A stretch of DNA of 64,000 nt from Epiperipatus broadwayi (Eukaryota; Onychophora; Udeonychophora; Euonychophora; Peripatidae). Below are positions 37,150-50,681 of this stretch, one piece after another. Under the pieces are notes generated by a model that had not been told where the DNA came from, ran no database searches, and saw only the letters and a list, made by a program, of their open reading frames with translations. The position numbers and the translations under genes are program-made. Location: the NCBI GenBank assembly GCA_028023455.1, contig JAQFVV010000001.1, forward strand, positions 24,537,401 to 24,601,400, written 5' to 3'. The stretch's first letter is position 1. The number at the start of each line of letters is the position of its first letter.

Positions 37150-38530
37150 CTTGATTAGATTTTGAAAAAAAGGAAAAGCTGCAGATACTGAAAAGATACT
37201 CAAGAGAAATTTTAATATGTTTTGTGATATATTAGCTATAAAAACAATGAATTTTTTTTGGAATACATACACTTATGAAAGTTATGCCACCTGATCTGAA
37301 GAATGCTTCCTACTGTTGTACTTTTTAAAAATATAGGGAATAGATAAAATTGCAGTAAAGGTTTTGCTGGGCAGATTGTTGTAATTATTGTTTATTAGAG
37401 ATCCAATGTGATTTTAGATAATGAAGAAGCACTAAATACAGTTTTGTTGCCAGGCAAATAAAAGATGAGGAACAAGAAAAATTTGGTCAAGGCTATTTGA
37501 GACAATTAATCAAACAAGCCTACTGCACTATTTGAATATAATTAGTTGTCCACAAAAGCTTATTTATATAATATAGCTTCTGTATGAGCAAATGAGAGTA
37601 AATATTAATATATGAAAAATCTGGGGCATTTGAAATAAAAGCTCTCAATTTGTTTTCAAATTTTATGATAGAAGTTTTCAAGCAAGTTAAAAAATCAGGG
37701 ATCAAGATGTTATAAAAAATTGAAGGAATTTTTAATTTGAATCAATTAAAAGTGAGAACAAGAACTTTTCTTGAATGCTGTATTTTCAGTATGCTGATTA
37801 CACTATTCTTGCCAGTTCAAAAGACAATCTACAAAATGTACTTACATATTTATATTGCAACACTGTGAAAAAACTTGAAAAATCTTGAGCAACTTATTAA
37901 CTTGGAAGGTTATTAATTTGAGAATATAAGCCAATTTAGCGTAGCTTTTTAAGTAATAAAAATAAGTGGATGACAATATTAAACTGCAATATGCTTGTGC
38001 TGCTTTTAATAACCTAAAAGAATATTTCATCACTAATAGCATAATTATTGCAACTGAAATAGCTATATACACAGCTGATATTTTACCTTATTTATATCAA
38101 GGAAGCAAGACTTGGACACATAAAGGCAATAGAAAAATTTCATTTATGAACATTCCTTAAAATTATAAAAAAAAAAAAAAAATAGGCAAAATCATAATAA
38201 GATCCAACAATAAGTTCTTCAACTTGCTGGATGTGATGCTATAGAGCCTTCTATTGTAAAATCACACCATGAGATTCAATATGCGAAAGGAATGAACAAT
38301 ATAAGCTTTTCTAAAAGAGTGTGATGGTTGATTCAAGTGTGATTTTCATGAGAGAGGCATACCGTGCTTACAGTATAAGGATTAAATCGAAGAGACATTT
38401 CAAAATGCAATGTTGATTATTTTCAGTGGGAATATACAGCAAAAAATAAATACTTTGGAAAGCCACAATTAGTCATGGTGTTGAATTATTATATAAAAAA
38501 TGTTTGCTGCTAAAGTTAGAACACAGTATA
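37150..38530 (+). pseudogene. LINE reverse transcriptase, C-terminal half, heavily decayed
   Basis: Plus-strand pieces line up with a LINE group common in invertebrates: KVLLGRLL and QCDFR-type block (37360-37420), FQYADYTILASSKDNLQNVL (37787-37845; the YADD box mutated to YADY), QYACAAFNNLKEYFITNSII, ATEIAIYTADILPYLYQGSK, TWTH (37988-38120; the 'LLYGSETWT' region), then the C-terminal end FQWEYTAKNK...VELLYKKCLLLKLEHS-like (38420-38525). Every block is in a different frame or interrupted. Immediately beyond it lies a Merlin element (38539). Confidence 0.75.
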
Positions 38531-38538
38531 ACAATATA

Positions 38539-39853
38539 GGTAATCATCTGAAATCCGGGCACGGCCGCTCGGGGCGTTGATGCTATACAAAATCAATCAA
38601 ATGCAACGTTACTGGGCCGAACATGTTTTTTTTTTGATTAAACAAATTTTTATTTCATTTATAACATGATTTCTTTTTTATTGAACAAATTTTTATATTC
38701 ATTTTCGTTGTTTTTTTTTAACCTGACATTTTCCTTTATTCAACAAATTTTGGTAATTTAATTTTGTGTTTATTTTTCTGAATTTTAAAACTTTGGACTG
38801 TTTCATGACGAAAAAACTTGTTTTAACCCCACCGAAAAAATATAATGGTACAATTATTTGGGACTTGTTTCGACTTTGTTCTACCTTTTTTTTTGGTTGA
38901 CTAAATTGCTTTTCTTATTGTTAAATCAAAAGTAACTTTTGTGTTTTTTGGGGGTACAAAATTGTTTTCAAACCCCCACACTCAGAAAAATAATTGTAAC
39001 AAAAAGTCAATTTCTTTTTTTTGTCAACAACTTTTTCTCACTTTTTACTTTTATTTACATTTCGTTTGAATTACCTTTTTTTCCTTCTACATTATATAAA
39101 CTGCTTTGGGGGGGTTTCATACTTTGTTATTATTAACAAAAAGTCAACAAAAATAGTCATTTATTTTAACCTCCACTGAAAAAAGATAATCCAAATACTT
39201 GTCAATTTCTAATGAAATAAAAAAAAAAAAAGGACACAAACTTTGGACTTTTTGAACTTATTTATTATTTTATTGCTGTAATAAAAACAGTCTGGTATTT
39301 GGGATGACCTTTTGTGCCTGAAAAAAGGACACATTCTCCCTCACTTTCTGTACTCGGCAATTCTGAAAAGTTGAAAAATTGCACATTCTTGTCAGACCTT
39401 ATCTCGTATATTTTCCACGCTGAAACGTGACTTAGCGCATGAGCTTTGTCGAAGCGTGTTTGAGCATATCCGTTGCCAATTTTCTACATATTAACATTTT
39501 TTTAGGGAAGGGTGGGGACCATATGACAATTATTAGTAATTAACAACATTATTTAAATATAAATGACATTACTCTATTATGGAGATTTGAAAAGTTGTAC
39601 AGACTTGAAATTAAAACATCCTCAAGCGATACAGTAATCAGCTATAAATAGAACAAATACGTGTAAATAGTTTCGAAGCACAAAACAGGCCGTAATATTT
39701 TTGTGCAATGTCATGTAAAGCTGCCTGCTAATGGGTTAATACAATATAAATGTTGTATTAGCCGTAAGACCGGCGGCAGAAACTGCATTTTTATGTGTTT
39801 TGACGCATAAACAACGCCATCAGGCGGCTGTGCTCAGATTTCAGATGATTACC
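38539..39853. mobile_element. Non-autonomous Merlin-family element (1,315 bp), perfect 8-bp duplication
   Basis: Ends GGTAATCATCTGAAATCCGG and (complement) GGTAATCATCTGAAATCTGA form ~43-bp inverted repeats reaching GGCGTTG. ACAATATA borders both sides exactly (38531-38538, 39854-39861). GG termini and an 8-bp duplication are Merlin hallmarks; the sub-terminal GTTACTGGGCC is shared with 12250-13179. The interior is T-rich with repeated AACAAATTTTTAT and AAAAAGTCAA words and codes for nothing. Confidence 0.9.
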
Positions 39854-39861
39854 ACAATATA

Positions 39862-41696
39862 TATATTGTAAAGTACCCAAAATAATGCTGTAAGTCACAA
39901 TATTTAAAAAAAAAAAAATAAAGAAGTTGGTTGGTCTTGTTTAATTTTCATTTCACTTGATCTATGGATAATGAAGAGCGTGAAATATAATGTTAACTAG
40001 ATAACCGTGGCAACTTAATATTTTAAAAGGATACTATTTGCTATTAATTCTAGCATCAGATCATAAATCTATTGTGATCAATTTCAAAATGGAAAAAAAT
40101 ATAAACAAATGAATAAATAGATTTTGGAAATAGTTAAGTGAATCAAAAAAAAAAATCACTTGAAGAGAATCAATATTGTTATTAAATATTACACATTTCA
40201 ATTTCTGTTATTACAATAACCATCGCTACACATATTACAAAATTACATGTTTTATGTTTGTTTATAAATTAATTGATGGAAAAATATTATTAAAAACATA
40301 TGTAAAAATATTTACATTCTAGAATTATAATATGAATTCTTTATTTTGGTTTAAAATTAAAAATAATATTGAACTTGCAAACAGGATTTTATTTCCACTA
40401 TATAAAATTATTTCAAGGGCTTTATTTCGTTTATTAATTGGAGAAAAATTTTCTTGAACAATTTTTGCATCATTGAGTAAAATTTAAGCAATTTTCAACA
40501 GCCATTGTGACAACAGTAGCGTCATCAAGAGTATCATATAAATAGAATGGAGACGCCTAAAACATATATTTGTGTCTTTAAAAATTTATAAAATTTTATT
40601 ATTTAAGTGGTTAATTTCTCAAACTATGGAATAATAAAAATTTTAATTATTTCCCCATTCAATTGGGGCTAATTTGTTGATGAAATTCCAAGGATAAAGC
40701 AAAATAACAAAAAAAAAAAATCAAAATGTGCAAGTTGGTTATAAAGAAAAAAAATATTCCGCTGTCAAAAATCTAGAATTCCATCTATTTATTCATGATG
40801 AATGCAAACCCCAATTATGGGTATATGGATATCATATTTCAGATCAAAGGATTTCATAAGATCAATTAACTTAACTCCTGTAATATCAAGCAATCTAAAT
40901 TTCACTTTCTTAATCTGGAGAGAAAAAGTTAGCATTTATTATTCACTTGGACATAGCTGAATTTTTTTTGTCAATGAAAAAAATGACCTTTACACATGAT
41001 TATCAATGAAAACAGAAAATAAAGCCAGTGATATGTGATTTTGCATCGACCAAGTACCCATTGTTTTAAAAAGCTTGGATACATTTATATGTTTAAAAAA
41101 TATATATTGGAATTTAGACACGAAAGTAATTGGATTCAAATTCGGGATAGTTACCATTTATGTTCGTCTTCTTTATTTAAAGAACAATGGTCTCTACGCA
41201 TTAGGATCAGAAACCAGGATCTCGATGGACAAGTAAGTGAAAATGAGAAGACTTGCACTTAGATGATATGATTTCTATGTATATTTTGTTATTGTTGTTT
41301 TGTTAAAAGAAAAGGAGGGTTTACCTTTGCTCGTATTTTATTTTAAATACAATTATAGGATTCACATAATAAAAAGGTCGGATTCATTTTTGTTTTTATT
41401 ATTTAAACTCTTGTTAATGATATAGGTTAATTTTTTTTATGTTCAAGATTTATTAACTCGAGGATATTCGGATAGAGAAAGGTTTAAAGTATAATGGGAT
41501 TTGTTAGTTTAAATATTTAGAAATTACATTAATGAACAAACAGAGATCAATTTTTATTTGATTACATTTTTTTTTTATCGTTGTATATTCTCTTTGAAGT
41601 CTCAGGAGAATATTTCAAAGCTCTCCTTCAGTTTTATATAGTATTATCACCATGCAACACATTTTTGGAGTTTCATACATATATTTTTTATTAATT
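39862..41696. other. A+T-rich intron, nothing recognised
   Basis: ETF1 intron 2. The 75-codon frame at 41035-41262 has no recognisable domain. Confidence 0.5.
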
Positions 41697-41704
41697 CTAT
41701 ACAG

Positions 41705-42066
41705 CAGGGCCCCCCAACCCTATACCTGCTGGCACCATGGTGCCTGCAGACCATTTTACGTGTGCCCGCCACTATCCGAACACAATAAAAAATTATTTAT
41801 CTGATATTAAATTTAATTTTTAAAATTTCTTATAAATTATTGTATTATATTGTAATCAAATTGTAGGGCATACTATACTTTTACAGCGTATAAATATAAA
41901 CATTAATTATATGTTAAAATTTTATTTTTGAAATAAATTTTTTTTGTTCATTGTGTATTATTAACAATATCCAACTATAAATTTACATTGAAAAAATAAA
42001 TGGTGCCCGCCACCTGGCCGGTATTATAAAATGTGCTCTTAAATACAAAAAGGTTGGGGACCCCTG
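41705..42066. mobile_element. Non-autonomous hAT element (362 bp), perfect 8-bp target duplication
   Basis: Left end CAGGGCCCCCCAACCCTAT, right end AAGGTTGGGGACCCCTG: the CAGGGGTCCCCAACC inverted repeat of hAT/Charlie-type elements. GTGCCCGCCAC occurs near both ends. CTATACAG borders both sides (41697-41704, 42067-42074) without a difference. No coding capacity. Confidence 0.9.
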
Positions 42067-42799
42067 CTATACAGTAATAGACTATCAATTATTTAGATAT
42101 TAAAGAAACCTAGGAATGTATTTTTTTTTTAACTGGTTACGATTTTAATCTATAGCAAACATAGCTGGTTTGTTCTGTCATATTTTTTTATTATTACTGT
42201 CATGAACTTTTATTATAGACCAATAAAATTAGAGTTAATTTAAAATCTGATGAATCTGATTAATTATTTCTTTTGATAATTTTGGTACTTGAAGTTTGGT
42301 CCCAGATCAAACCCATTTTGGTAAGTGAAATAGAATTAGATATACGTATATTTTATACATCACTATTAAATCCGATTAGGTATAAATTTTATATTTGTTA
42401 CTGCATTTAAATATTTGTTTACTTATCTAAGTCAATATTACTGGTAGAAATAATTTCATTAGTTCAGAGTTGATTATTTATTTGCTTATCTTATCTAGTT
42501 ACAAAAATCTTAGATTTTGTTTTGTCATTAGTCAGAATGGTCTGTCTTAATTACTTTTAAACTTCTTTGAAGTGGAGATCATAAATTTATTGACTAATAT
42601 AACTTAATGTTATCTTTGGCTTGGATAACTATCAATTATCATCATATATAGTTTGTTATAAAATCCATTTTTATAATCAATTGATTGGAGATTTAAGTAG
42701 ATGAATAGTATCAGTGATTGTAAGTCAGTAAATATCCAGTAAAAACCTATGGTATGTTTTATACATAATGTGATTGGGTACTGTAAAATGTGAAATTTT

Positions 42800-44205
42800 G
42801 ATTTAAAATCCCAAAATTAAAATCTTGCCACTGCAATCTATTCAGGTTACCATGGATAACTACTAGTAGGAAAGCAAAACTTGTACAGAAGTAAATCCGG
42901 TTTAAAATGAAAGTTGGCCAAACAATCCTCTATCATGTGTTCCTTATAATGAATGGCTTGATCCATATTCTTGAGGCAGACTTCCTACACTTGAACACTT
43001 GTATTATTGATTTCTCTAACAAAATAGTCAAGATAAGTGATGAGGTCTTGGAGATGACATTGCTTCCGAGATATGGTCTACCTGAAGTTGACGTTATATC
43101 TAGCATCCCGGAAGCACTCAGATAATACTCGCAGAGTCCAACTTACTTGGAAGCGAAGATACATTGAAATTGAGATCTGTGATACGTGAATTTAGCCCGA
43201 TTTTTTCGGAGATACCAGGATAAAGGGATTTCAGCAGAGAATAAGATTAGTACATGACCAACCATTTCAATCCAAGTCGTATCGTATTCCATGCCAGTAT
43301 CAACAAAAAATAACTAAGCAAATTAATAAAATGCTGGATTGGGGGGATCATTTCCAATACTCTTCACCATACTGTAATCCAGTTGTAACTGTGAAAAAGA
43401 ATGATGGGTAGATGAGGTTTTGTTTGGATGCTAGGCAACTAAACAAAATTACTGTCCCTGACAGAAATATTCCACAACCTATACACGAATTATTCGTAAG
43501 ATTTACAAACAAAAAGGTATTTTCCACCTTTGATCTATCCTCCAGCTATTAGCCAATCGAATTTCCATCCGGACCAATAACAGATCATGGTACTCCTTTC
43601 CTATCCAAAGAATGGAAAAAGTGGGTGGAAAGATCATGAATAAAGCATGAGCTGACGTGCATTAGGAATCCACAATCGAACACTTGTGAACGAGTAATGT
43701 GGGAGCTCGGTCGTTTGTTCAGGACTTCCCTAGGGGATAAGCATAAAGGGTGGTTAAGGCAGATAAACAGTGTAGTTAATTATATCAAATGGAGTGTAAA
43801 TGAATCCACTGGATTGACACCCATTGAACTACATTTTAATCAGTCAATTCCCATATTGTTTACTAAATATCAATCTATGACCTAGCATAAACAATGTGAT
43901 ATGGAGGAAAATGTGCAAAAGGCATATCTTCGGTTAATAAGCACAGCTAATAAGAACAAAAATAAGACTGGAACTCCACATATCTTCAAAATAGGAGATA
44001 GAATTTTTTTTTTATAAAAACAACTCCTCATGCTAGTAAACAAATCAATAATAAATATAGTAAGTTCTATCATCTATATGAAGACCCTTACACTATAATT
44101 AAATATCGAGTACTAATGCATTTTGGTTGGATATGGAAGAAGTCAGAGGCACATATAATGCCCAAATTATGAAACCATATTTTGGACAATCTATGTAATC
44201 ACAAA
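42800..44205 (+). pseudogene. Ty3/gypsy-type pol remnant with RT-to-integrase deletion
   Basis: Blocks on the plus strand: the aspartic-protease C-terminus (ILEADFLHLNTCIIDFSNKI, 42972-43030); the RT start (SPYCNPVVTVKKNDG, RFCLDARQLNKITVPDRNIP, VFSTFDLSSSY, 43360-43550); then, directly after PIEFPSGPI, the integrase core second half (TDHGTPFLSKEWKKWVE, ERVMWELGRLFRTSLGDKHK, NESTGLTPIELHFNQSIP, 43585-43860) and its C-terminal part. The RT active site, RNase H and the integrase N-terminus are missing. Stops occur at 43126 and 43410 among others. Confidence 0.8.
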
Positions 44206-46730
44206 ATTATCACTCAACTAATATGTAAAAAAAAAAAAAAAGATGGATGATGATAGGTAAAAAAAAAAAAGTAGGTATAATAAGATTAGGTTAAGAACTA
44301 TGATGAGAGTATTCCCTAATAGATGCCAGAGCAGATATTAGGATACATTAGGGCCATCTTATTTAAAGAGTTAGTCCATACCAAGTGATGGATACTCTAT
44401 TTTTCTGTTAGTCCTCAAAGGAAACCCAATAAGACTCAAAAGAAGCAGGATAGAGGCTGACAAGAAAAATATGTGCTATCTAAAACAGACATTTATATTA
44501 TTGTACTCAAAACATAGCCATCAATAGACTAAAAAAAACCTATGTTTGAACTCTATCTTGAAAAATGTTTCACATGATTGAGTTAAGAGAATAGAAAGCA
44601 ATTTGCATAGTTGAGTTTATGAAACAATAGAAATAGGTTTCATTACCCTTCTTATAAAAGAAAAAAACATCAAACTTTAAATGCAAAACTCATGATAAGT
44701 GTTAAAATTTTCATTACAAAATTAAAATTTTAACCCTGTAAGGAAAGGGAGGTTATAAGGGGTAGTTTACAACTCAATCATCCCTGCCAAGATTAGCCCA
44801 CTTATTAAATTAAGTCCATTGTGAAACTTACACTAATAATGGGAATGTTATTTGATTATTAACACACACACACATATATATATATGTAATAATGGGAATG
44901 TTATTTGATTATTAACACACACACATATATATGTACAACACGTTTATTTATATGAGCATTTAATCAAATAAGTCATGATACATTATTGTTTTTACAGTGA
45001 ATCATTTAGTATAGCAAAATATTATAGGAAAGGATATTATATACACACTATTTGATAAGCTTTAATAGATTGTTATACATTCTAAAGTTACGTAACTTGG
45101 AGATGACCTGATGTCAAGTTAGGTAGCTAGGAAACAGAGAATGAAAAAAAACCTATGATTTTACTATTTTATTTTTTTATTAATGAAATGTACTTAACAA
45201 TAGGCAGCCATTTCAACCTAACAGGAAATGAAGATCTTAATGTACCGCGAGACATAAGCACGGACTGTATAAAAGCAAAAAATCTTCTAAAATCTTTCTT
45301 CTTGACAACACATATGCTATCATGATCTAACAGTAATGGAGTTAAAATTTCCTTAAACCAAATGAGTTATGAAATGAAAATTAAGAACAATTTATAGATT
45401 TTCATAATAACTAGATTATTTTCTGATCGTGAGTGGAAGAATTTTGATATTTTTAAATCTTGTCAGAAAAGGAAAACTAATTCTGCTAATAGTTAAAGCA
45501 AAAATGGAATAATTTATTTAACGTATATGTATAAAAATTCTTCTATAAGTAATTTATGGTTATAAAGTTATTTAATGTTATGTTGAGATGCAAATGGGGT
45601 AAAGAGAACATGCTATAGTGTGATTGCTTTCTTTCCTAACATGTTTGCGGAGACTTCTGTTTTTTCTCTATTTTATTACAGCACCCAAGGTGCCTAGTGT
45701 CCAAAAAGCGTGCATAGGAATATTTAGAGATGAATCTGCTAAAGATTGATGCATTTATTTTAAAGAATACCAGTAGACATTACTGCATGATCAATCCTTT
45801 GCCAAAGAAAGTGATATGATGAAATAAACTGCTTATTGAAGATTTCCATGCCTAAACATCACGAACTACTACTAGGACGATTCAATAAACTTTGTTCCAA
45901 CTATTAATTTTTATCAAGAGATTAATATTGTAAATTTTATTTGATTTTTCCTTTTATCTGATGTTTTATTTTCATATTCAGATGGAGAACTTCAGTTCAT
46001 ATTGTGAAATTTTTTTTAGAGTTAGTAGAGAAGAGGGGGGATAGTTATTTTCTTTTCTTTTTTATAATTGTAAATAAAATCTAGGTTAGCTCATCAAATT
46101 GCTAGCTGCTTAATATCAGGTTATCTGTGTATATATTGAGATAAGATTTCCATCTACTTTTATAAAGATTAAATTACAACACTTGATAGATTACAGAATT
46201 CATCTTATATATTGTTGATTAACCATTGTTATGTTATTTCAGTGTGAAGGACTAATTAACTAGTATAAATTCTTTTATCTATCGTATGTGTATTTAAACT
46301 TAGATTGGGGGTACTTAAATCAAATAAATCATTTTCTGTAAAAGTAAATCAATATTATTATAAACAAGACAATTGATGTTTAATTTAGTAAGTGGGAATC
46401 ACAATCATTTTAAACCATTATTTTTTTTTTTTGTATATTTCATGATTTTGTAAATAATGAGTATCATAAATGGATTTGGAAGAGATTCATATTTGACACT
46501 TGTATATACATTATTTTTTGATTACTATTATTATTGATTAAAATACTTTATTACTAAATTCAAATTATCATTGTAAATAAATGTTAAATAGTTTGCATTA
46601 TTCTGGTCTCTGGTTTATTGAGTTATCACAGCATTCAAGTATCAGTGATCATAATATGCACACACACCTATTTCATTTTTAAATAATAGTTTTATGATGA
46701 ATTAAGTATTCCAAAGCTAGTTGTAACCTA
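44206..46730. other. Noncoding stretch, possibly the 3' end of the gypsy element
   Basis: 44827-44938 is a ~52-bp unit (TAATAATGGGAATGTTATTT, GATTATTAACACACACAC, then (TA)n) present twice. AGTAGAGAAGAGGGGGG at 46022-46038 looks like a polypurine tract, so an LTR could begin just after it. I found no matching 5' LTR upstream of 42800, so this is not established. Confidence 0.4.
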
Positions 46731-46734
46731 TATA

Positions 46735-46965
46735 GAGGTGTGGAAGTTGCTCCGTGTAAGAGTCAAAGGTAATATTCTCCCTGGGTTCGAATATTTGGGC
46801 ATAACGGAATCGGAAAGGGGTGAGAGATGGATGAACTAACCTAAATTGTATCTGATATTATTAAATAGGTATAGAGCTAGTCAATTAAAAGTACGTATTT
46901 CATCAAGTTTGCAACAGCATCCTACCCAAAGACCCAAAGTCCGACTATAGTTAGATGCGACTGTT
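46735..46965 (+). repeat. SINE-like dispersed repeat, copy B
   Basis: Same family as 14796-15035. Here the B-box-like word is better kept: CTGGGTTCGAATATTTGGGC, then CATAACGGAATCGGAAAG, GGGTGAGAGATGGATGA, CAGCATCCTACCCAAAGACC, TAGTTAGATGCGACTG. The plus-strand orientation is the same in both copies. Confidence 0.7.
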
Positions 46966-47904
46966 CCCATTTCCTGGCCTGGTAGAATTCCGCAGACCGT
47001 TTCATCTGGAGCAGCCAATCACGGCACATTGTATCATATTCTCCAGGCTTTTTCCAGTCCGCTACAATGGATAAATTAATTTTAATAGAGATTGTTAGCA
47101 TTTTTTGATAGTGTAGTGGACAATCTAAATAATTATGTATGGGAAACATTGTTATTGCATAGTGTGATCAAGAACTAAGCTAGATAATTTTACACAGGTT
47201 CTAACACTAACTATTTGTTAATACCTCTTTTGCTCTGTGATAAATAATATAAATCTTAAGGGCATTTCTTTATGACAAATGTTGACTCAACAAATGTAGA
47301 GAAGTAGTGAAATAGAAAATCCATTATTATTATTATGACAAAGTAGCTACCCAATGATGATCATGTACAAGTGGTAATTATTACAAAATGCCAAATCAAC
47401 TTTAGGGCTGTTATAAAATGACATTCTACGTTTAGGCTAGATCTACATTATTATGAATGACATATCAATTCTGAGACAGTAAAGTTTTTTATATTATCAA
47501 CCGATATTATAATTAATAGTCCATTACAAAATGGTGACCAATGATTGGGTTATGTTCTATTCAGATTTGATCGATCATTTCCCCAGCATCATTTTTTATC
47601 ACGTTAAAATATATATATAGGAGGACTATAATATTCTATGTGTGAACTATTTGTAGTTCAGATTATTTTGTAGTCACGACAAAATTTATTTATAGCATAT
47701 TATTTTTTTGTTTTTAATGCTTTTCTCTTAGAGCAGAAGTGGAGAAGGCCCTCAATTCAGCCTGCAGACATTTCAGAAACATATAAAATGGTCATGTAAA
47801 AAACTTTAAAATATGTGCATAGTGCAAATATTAAATTAAGAGTTAAAAAAATAAACTATTTATTTTCGCAACTACATCATCTTTTTGTTTTTCTGAAGGT
47901 TTGT

Positions 47905-48507
47905 GATGATGGTGTTCTATCTGTATTTTTATATTAGACTATTTCCATCATCTAATATGTGTGTTGAATGTCTTTAGAAAATTTTAGGTTTAGTTAAATA
48001 TTCTAAATGCATTCAACAGGTTAGTATATGCACCAACTGTTAATAATATCACAGCAAACAAATGTTAGTAATATCACAGCAAACAGGTTAGTATATGCAC
48101 AATGTTTCGAGAGGTATTTTTCTCCCCTCTTCTTCAGGTGTTGCTGGCCTGACCAGTGACAGTACTAGCATGGGATTCGAACCTGGGTCCTTAGAATCTT
48201 GATAATTGAATTTTAAGGTAAACGCTCTAACCAATTGCTCAGTTGGTTAGAGCGTTACCTTAAAATTCAATTATGCCAGCAACACCTGAAGAAGAGGAGA
48301 GAAAAATACCTCTTGAAACATGCATATACTAACCTGTTTGCTGTGATATTACTAACAGTTAGTGCATATACTAACCTGTTTGCTGTGATATTACTAACAG
48401 TTGAATGCATTTGGAATATTTAACTAAAATTAAACTTTTCTAAAGACATTCAACACACATATTAGATGATGGGAATAGTCCAATATAAAAATACAGATAT
48501 CATCTTT
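47905..48507. repeat. Large palindrome (~300-bp arms) centred on a tRNA-derived SINE head
   Basis: 47919-48239 and 48241-48500 are inverted copies of one repeat, reading outward from a centre near 48240: CAATTGGTTAGAGCG, CCTTAAAATTCAATTAT, CAGCAACACCTGAAGAAG, AAAAATACCTC, a duplicated TATACTAACCTGTTTGCTGT, GACATTCAACACACATATTA, and TATAAAAATACAGAT. The left arm keeps 56 bp (including the B box) that the right arm has lost. Confidence 0.85.
48168..48240 (-). other. tRNA-derived SINE head (A and B boxes)
   Basis: On the minus strand: A box TTGGTTAGAGCG (48224-48235) and B box CAGGTTCGAATCCC (48172-48185), about 40 bp apart as in tRNA-derived pol III promoters. A folded cloverleaf is poor, so this is a SINE head and not a tRNA gene. 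Confidence 0.65.
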
Positions 48508-48509
48508 TT

Positions 48510-50681
48510 ATTGCTCCAATCTTTATAATAGTTCTAGTTCATTCTATCAGAGGTGCATTCACCAAGAAATTGTCTATATTATATGGTCTGTCTGTCTGTG
48601 GATTTAAACTGTGATGCCGAAAACATTTTGTTTTTATGGTGATTTTCAAAGATGAATATATGTTGTTTTATTATTATTTTGCATTTATTTATTTTTTATT
48701 ATAATGGCTACAATAAGATAAAAAAATTGACACAGATAATCATGTATTTCAAAACAAATGATCCCAAATATATATTTTTTTATAAAGAAATATTGAATCA
48801 ATGTGCCTCATATATTTGAAAAGTATTTCAATTAATAAACAATATTATTTATCAAATCATTTTGATTACATCAGAATTACTGAGGGAATTACAAATATTA
48901 AAATAGAAAACATGAAAATGAGTTTTATCAAATGGCCGATGTTTCATAAAAATACAAACAAGCCAGAAAATTCTGTAACTAGACATTATTTTAAAAAAAA
49001 AAAACCCACAAAATTCAAAACCATATTCTGAAAGGGAATTTTTAAGACTGTATCCTAGCTGCTGTAAAATTAATCTGTCCAGAACATAAAAAGAAATTTG
49101 AGAATATAAATGTCATGAAGAATAGTTAAAGTGAATTGGAAAAATTATTAAATGTGGAACAATCATTAATAATAATGATGTTACTTTATTTTTAATTCAC
49201 AAAAAAATTATGGCCCTTGTTTAAAAAGGGAAAATTGAAATTGGTCTACCAGTTGAAAAGTTGCCCTATTCTAATGATTAGGGGTTGATTAATTAATTTT
49301 TTGATCAAAAATAGCAGACTAATTTATGTTGATAATTTTGTATGATAGTATAAATATCCAATTAACTCTTGACAGAAAAACCGTTCCTCATTCCTGATTT
49401 AGAGCTAGAATGACTTTGCAAAAGGGCGCTGTTGATGATAGGACAAAAAAAATTAGCAATGTTTCCAGTAATCATTCAATAATTGGTCATAAATGTATCA
49501 TGAATGAAAATGAGCTGATCATATAACAAAAACACTTTTATAATATAATGTACCTTCATTATATATAGTGAAGATGCCAAACCATGGTTCACTTTTTGAT
49601 ACATGTAATTTTTCACTATGAAGGACAAACTATAATGCAATTACAAATCTGGATATTTTATTAATGTGTTTTAATGAAATCTCAAGTATTTGTTAAACAA
49701 AAATTGCAATACTCATGACTTTTAGATTTTTTTCAAAACATCAATGACATTTGTTGCAAATCATTTTGCAAGTAATTTCCGCACATTAAACTAATGTGAA
49801 TGGCCAAACTTTAATTTGCTTTAAAGATTATAAATTTTACGGATAAAATTTCATTTTAAGATTTGAAGATTAGATATTGGAATGATTTCAAATGCCTTAG
49901 GTCAAGATAAAAGTATAATAAAAACAGTTCTTTAAACATTTCACTAAAAATAGTTGAGTAGCCAGAGGTTATGATTGTTCCAGTGCCTCAGACAAATTTC
50001 AACCATATTATTAGCAATAACAGTAGTAATAACAACAACGATTTTTTAAGTAAGGTATAATACACAATTTTTCATTTCTGGTGTAGGTGACTAGTGTTAT
50101 ATGATCAAAGTTTCATTTTTAAAATAAGTGAAAAAAGTACTGAATGAATCAATTCTATTATTGCAAATTTGTACATAAAAATTAGACAAATCATATTTAA
50201 GTTAAAGCACATATTTTTCAACTTATTTTTAAAGCATATGATTATTAAACATCATCAAGCTTTATTTTTAATTACTAAATGAATAAAATTTCTATGTGTG
50301 AATCTTGCCATTTTATCTTATAAGGAAGACATCGCTTTCAAGCTTTTACTTTCTTATTATATCATAAGTACTATAAAATGATTGCCATTAAATAAAACTG
50401 ACAAATATTTTTAAAAAAATTGTTATAATGAATACCTCGTTATTTATTTATCAAAATAATGCTGCACATGATTGTTATGGCAAATCTTGTATAAAAAGCT
50501 CTCATATTATGAAGGACTGAGTCGATATCACATTTGTTGTTTCATAGAATTTGTCAGTTAAACAGTAAATGAGATATTTAATAGTGAAAATGTTACATGC
50601 CTAGAAATGTAAGAATAATGAAAAATAAATATAATATAAAACAAACAGTAATATTACTAGGTACAAAAATGATTTTAATAC
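48510..50681. other. A+T-rich ETF1 intron 2, nothing recognised
   Basis: Adjacent to exon 2. The short open frame at 48801-49031 shows no domain. Confidence 0.5.
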
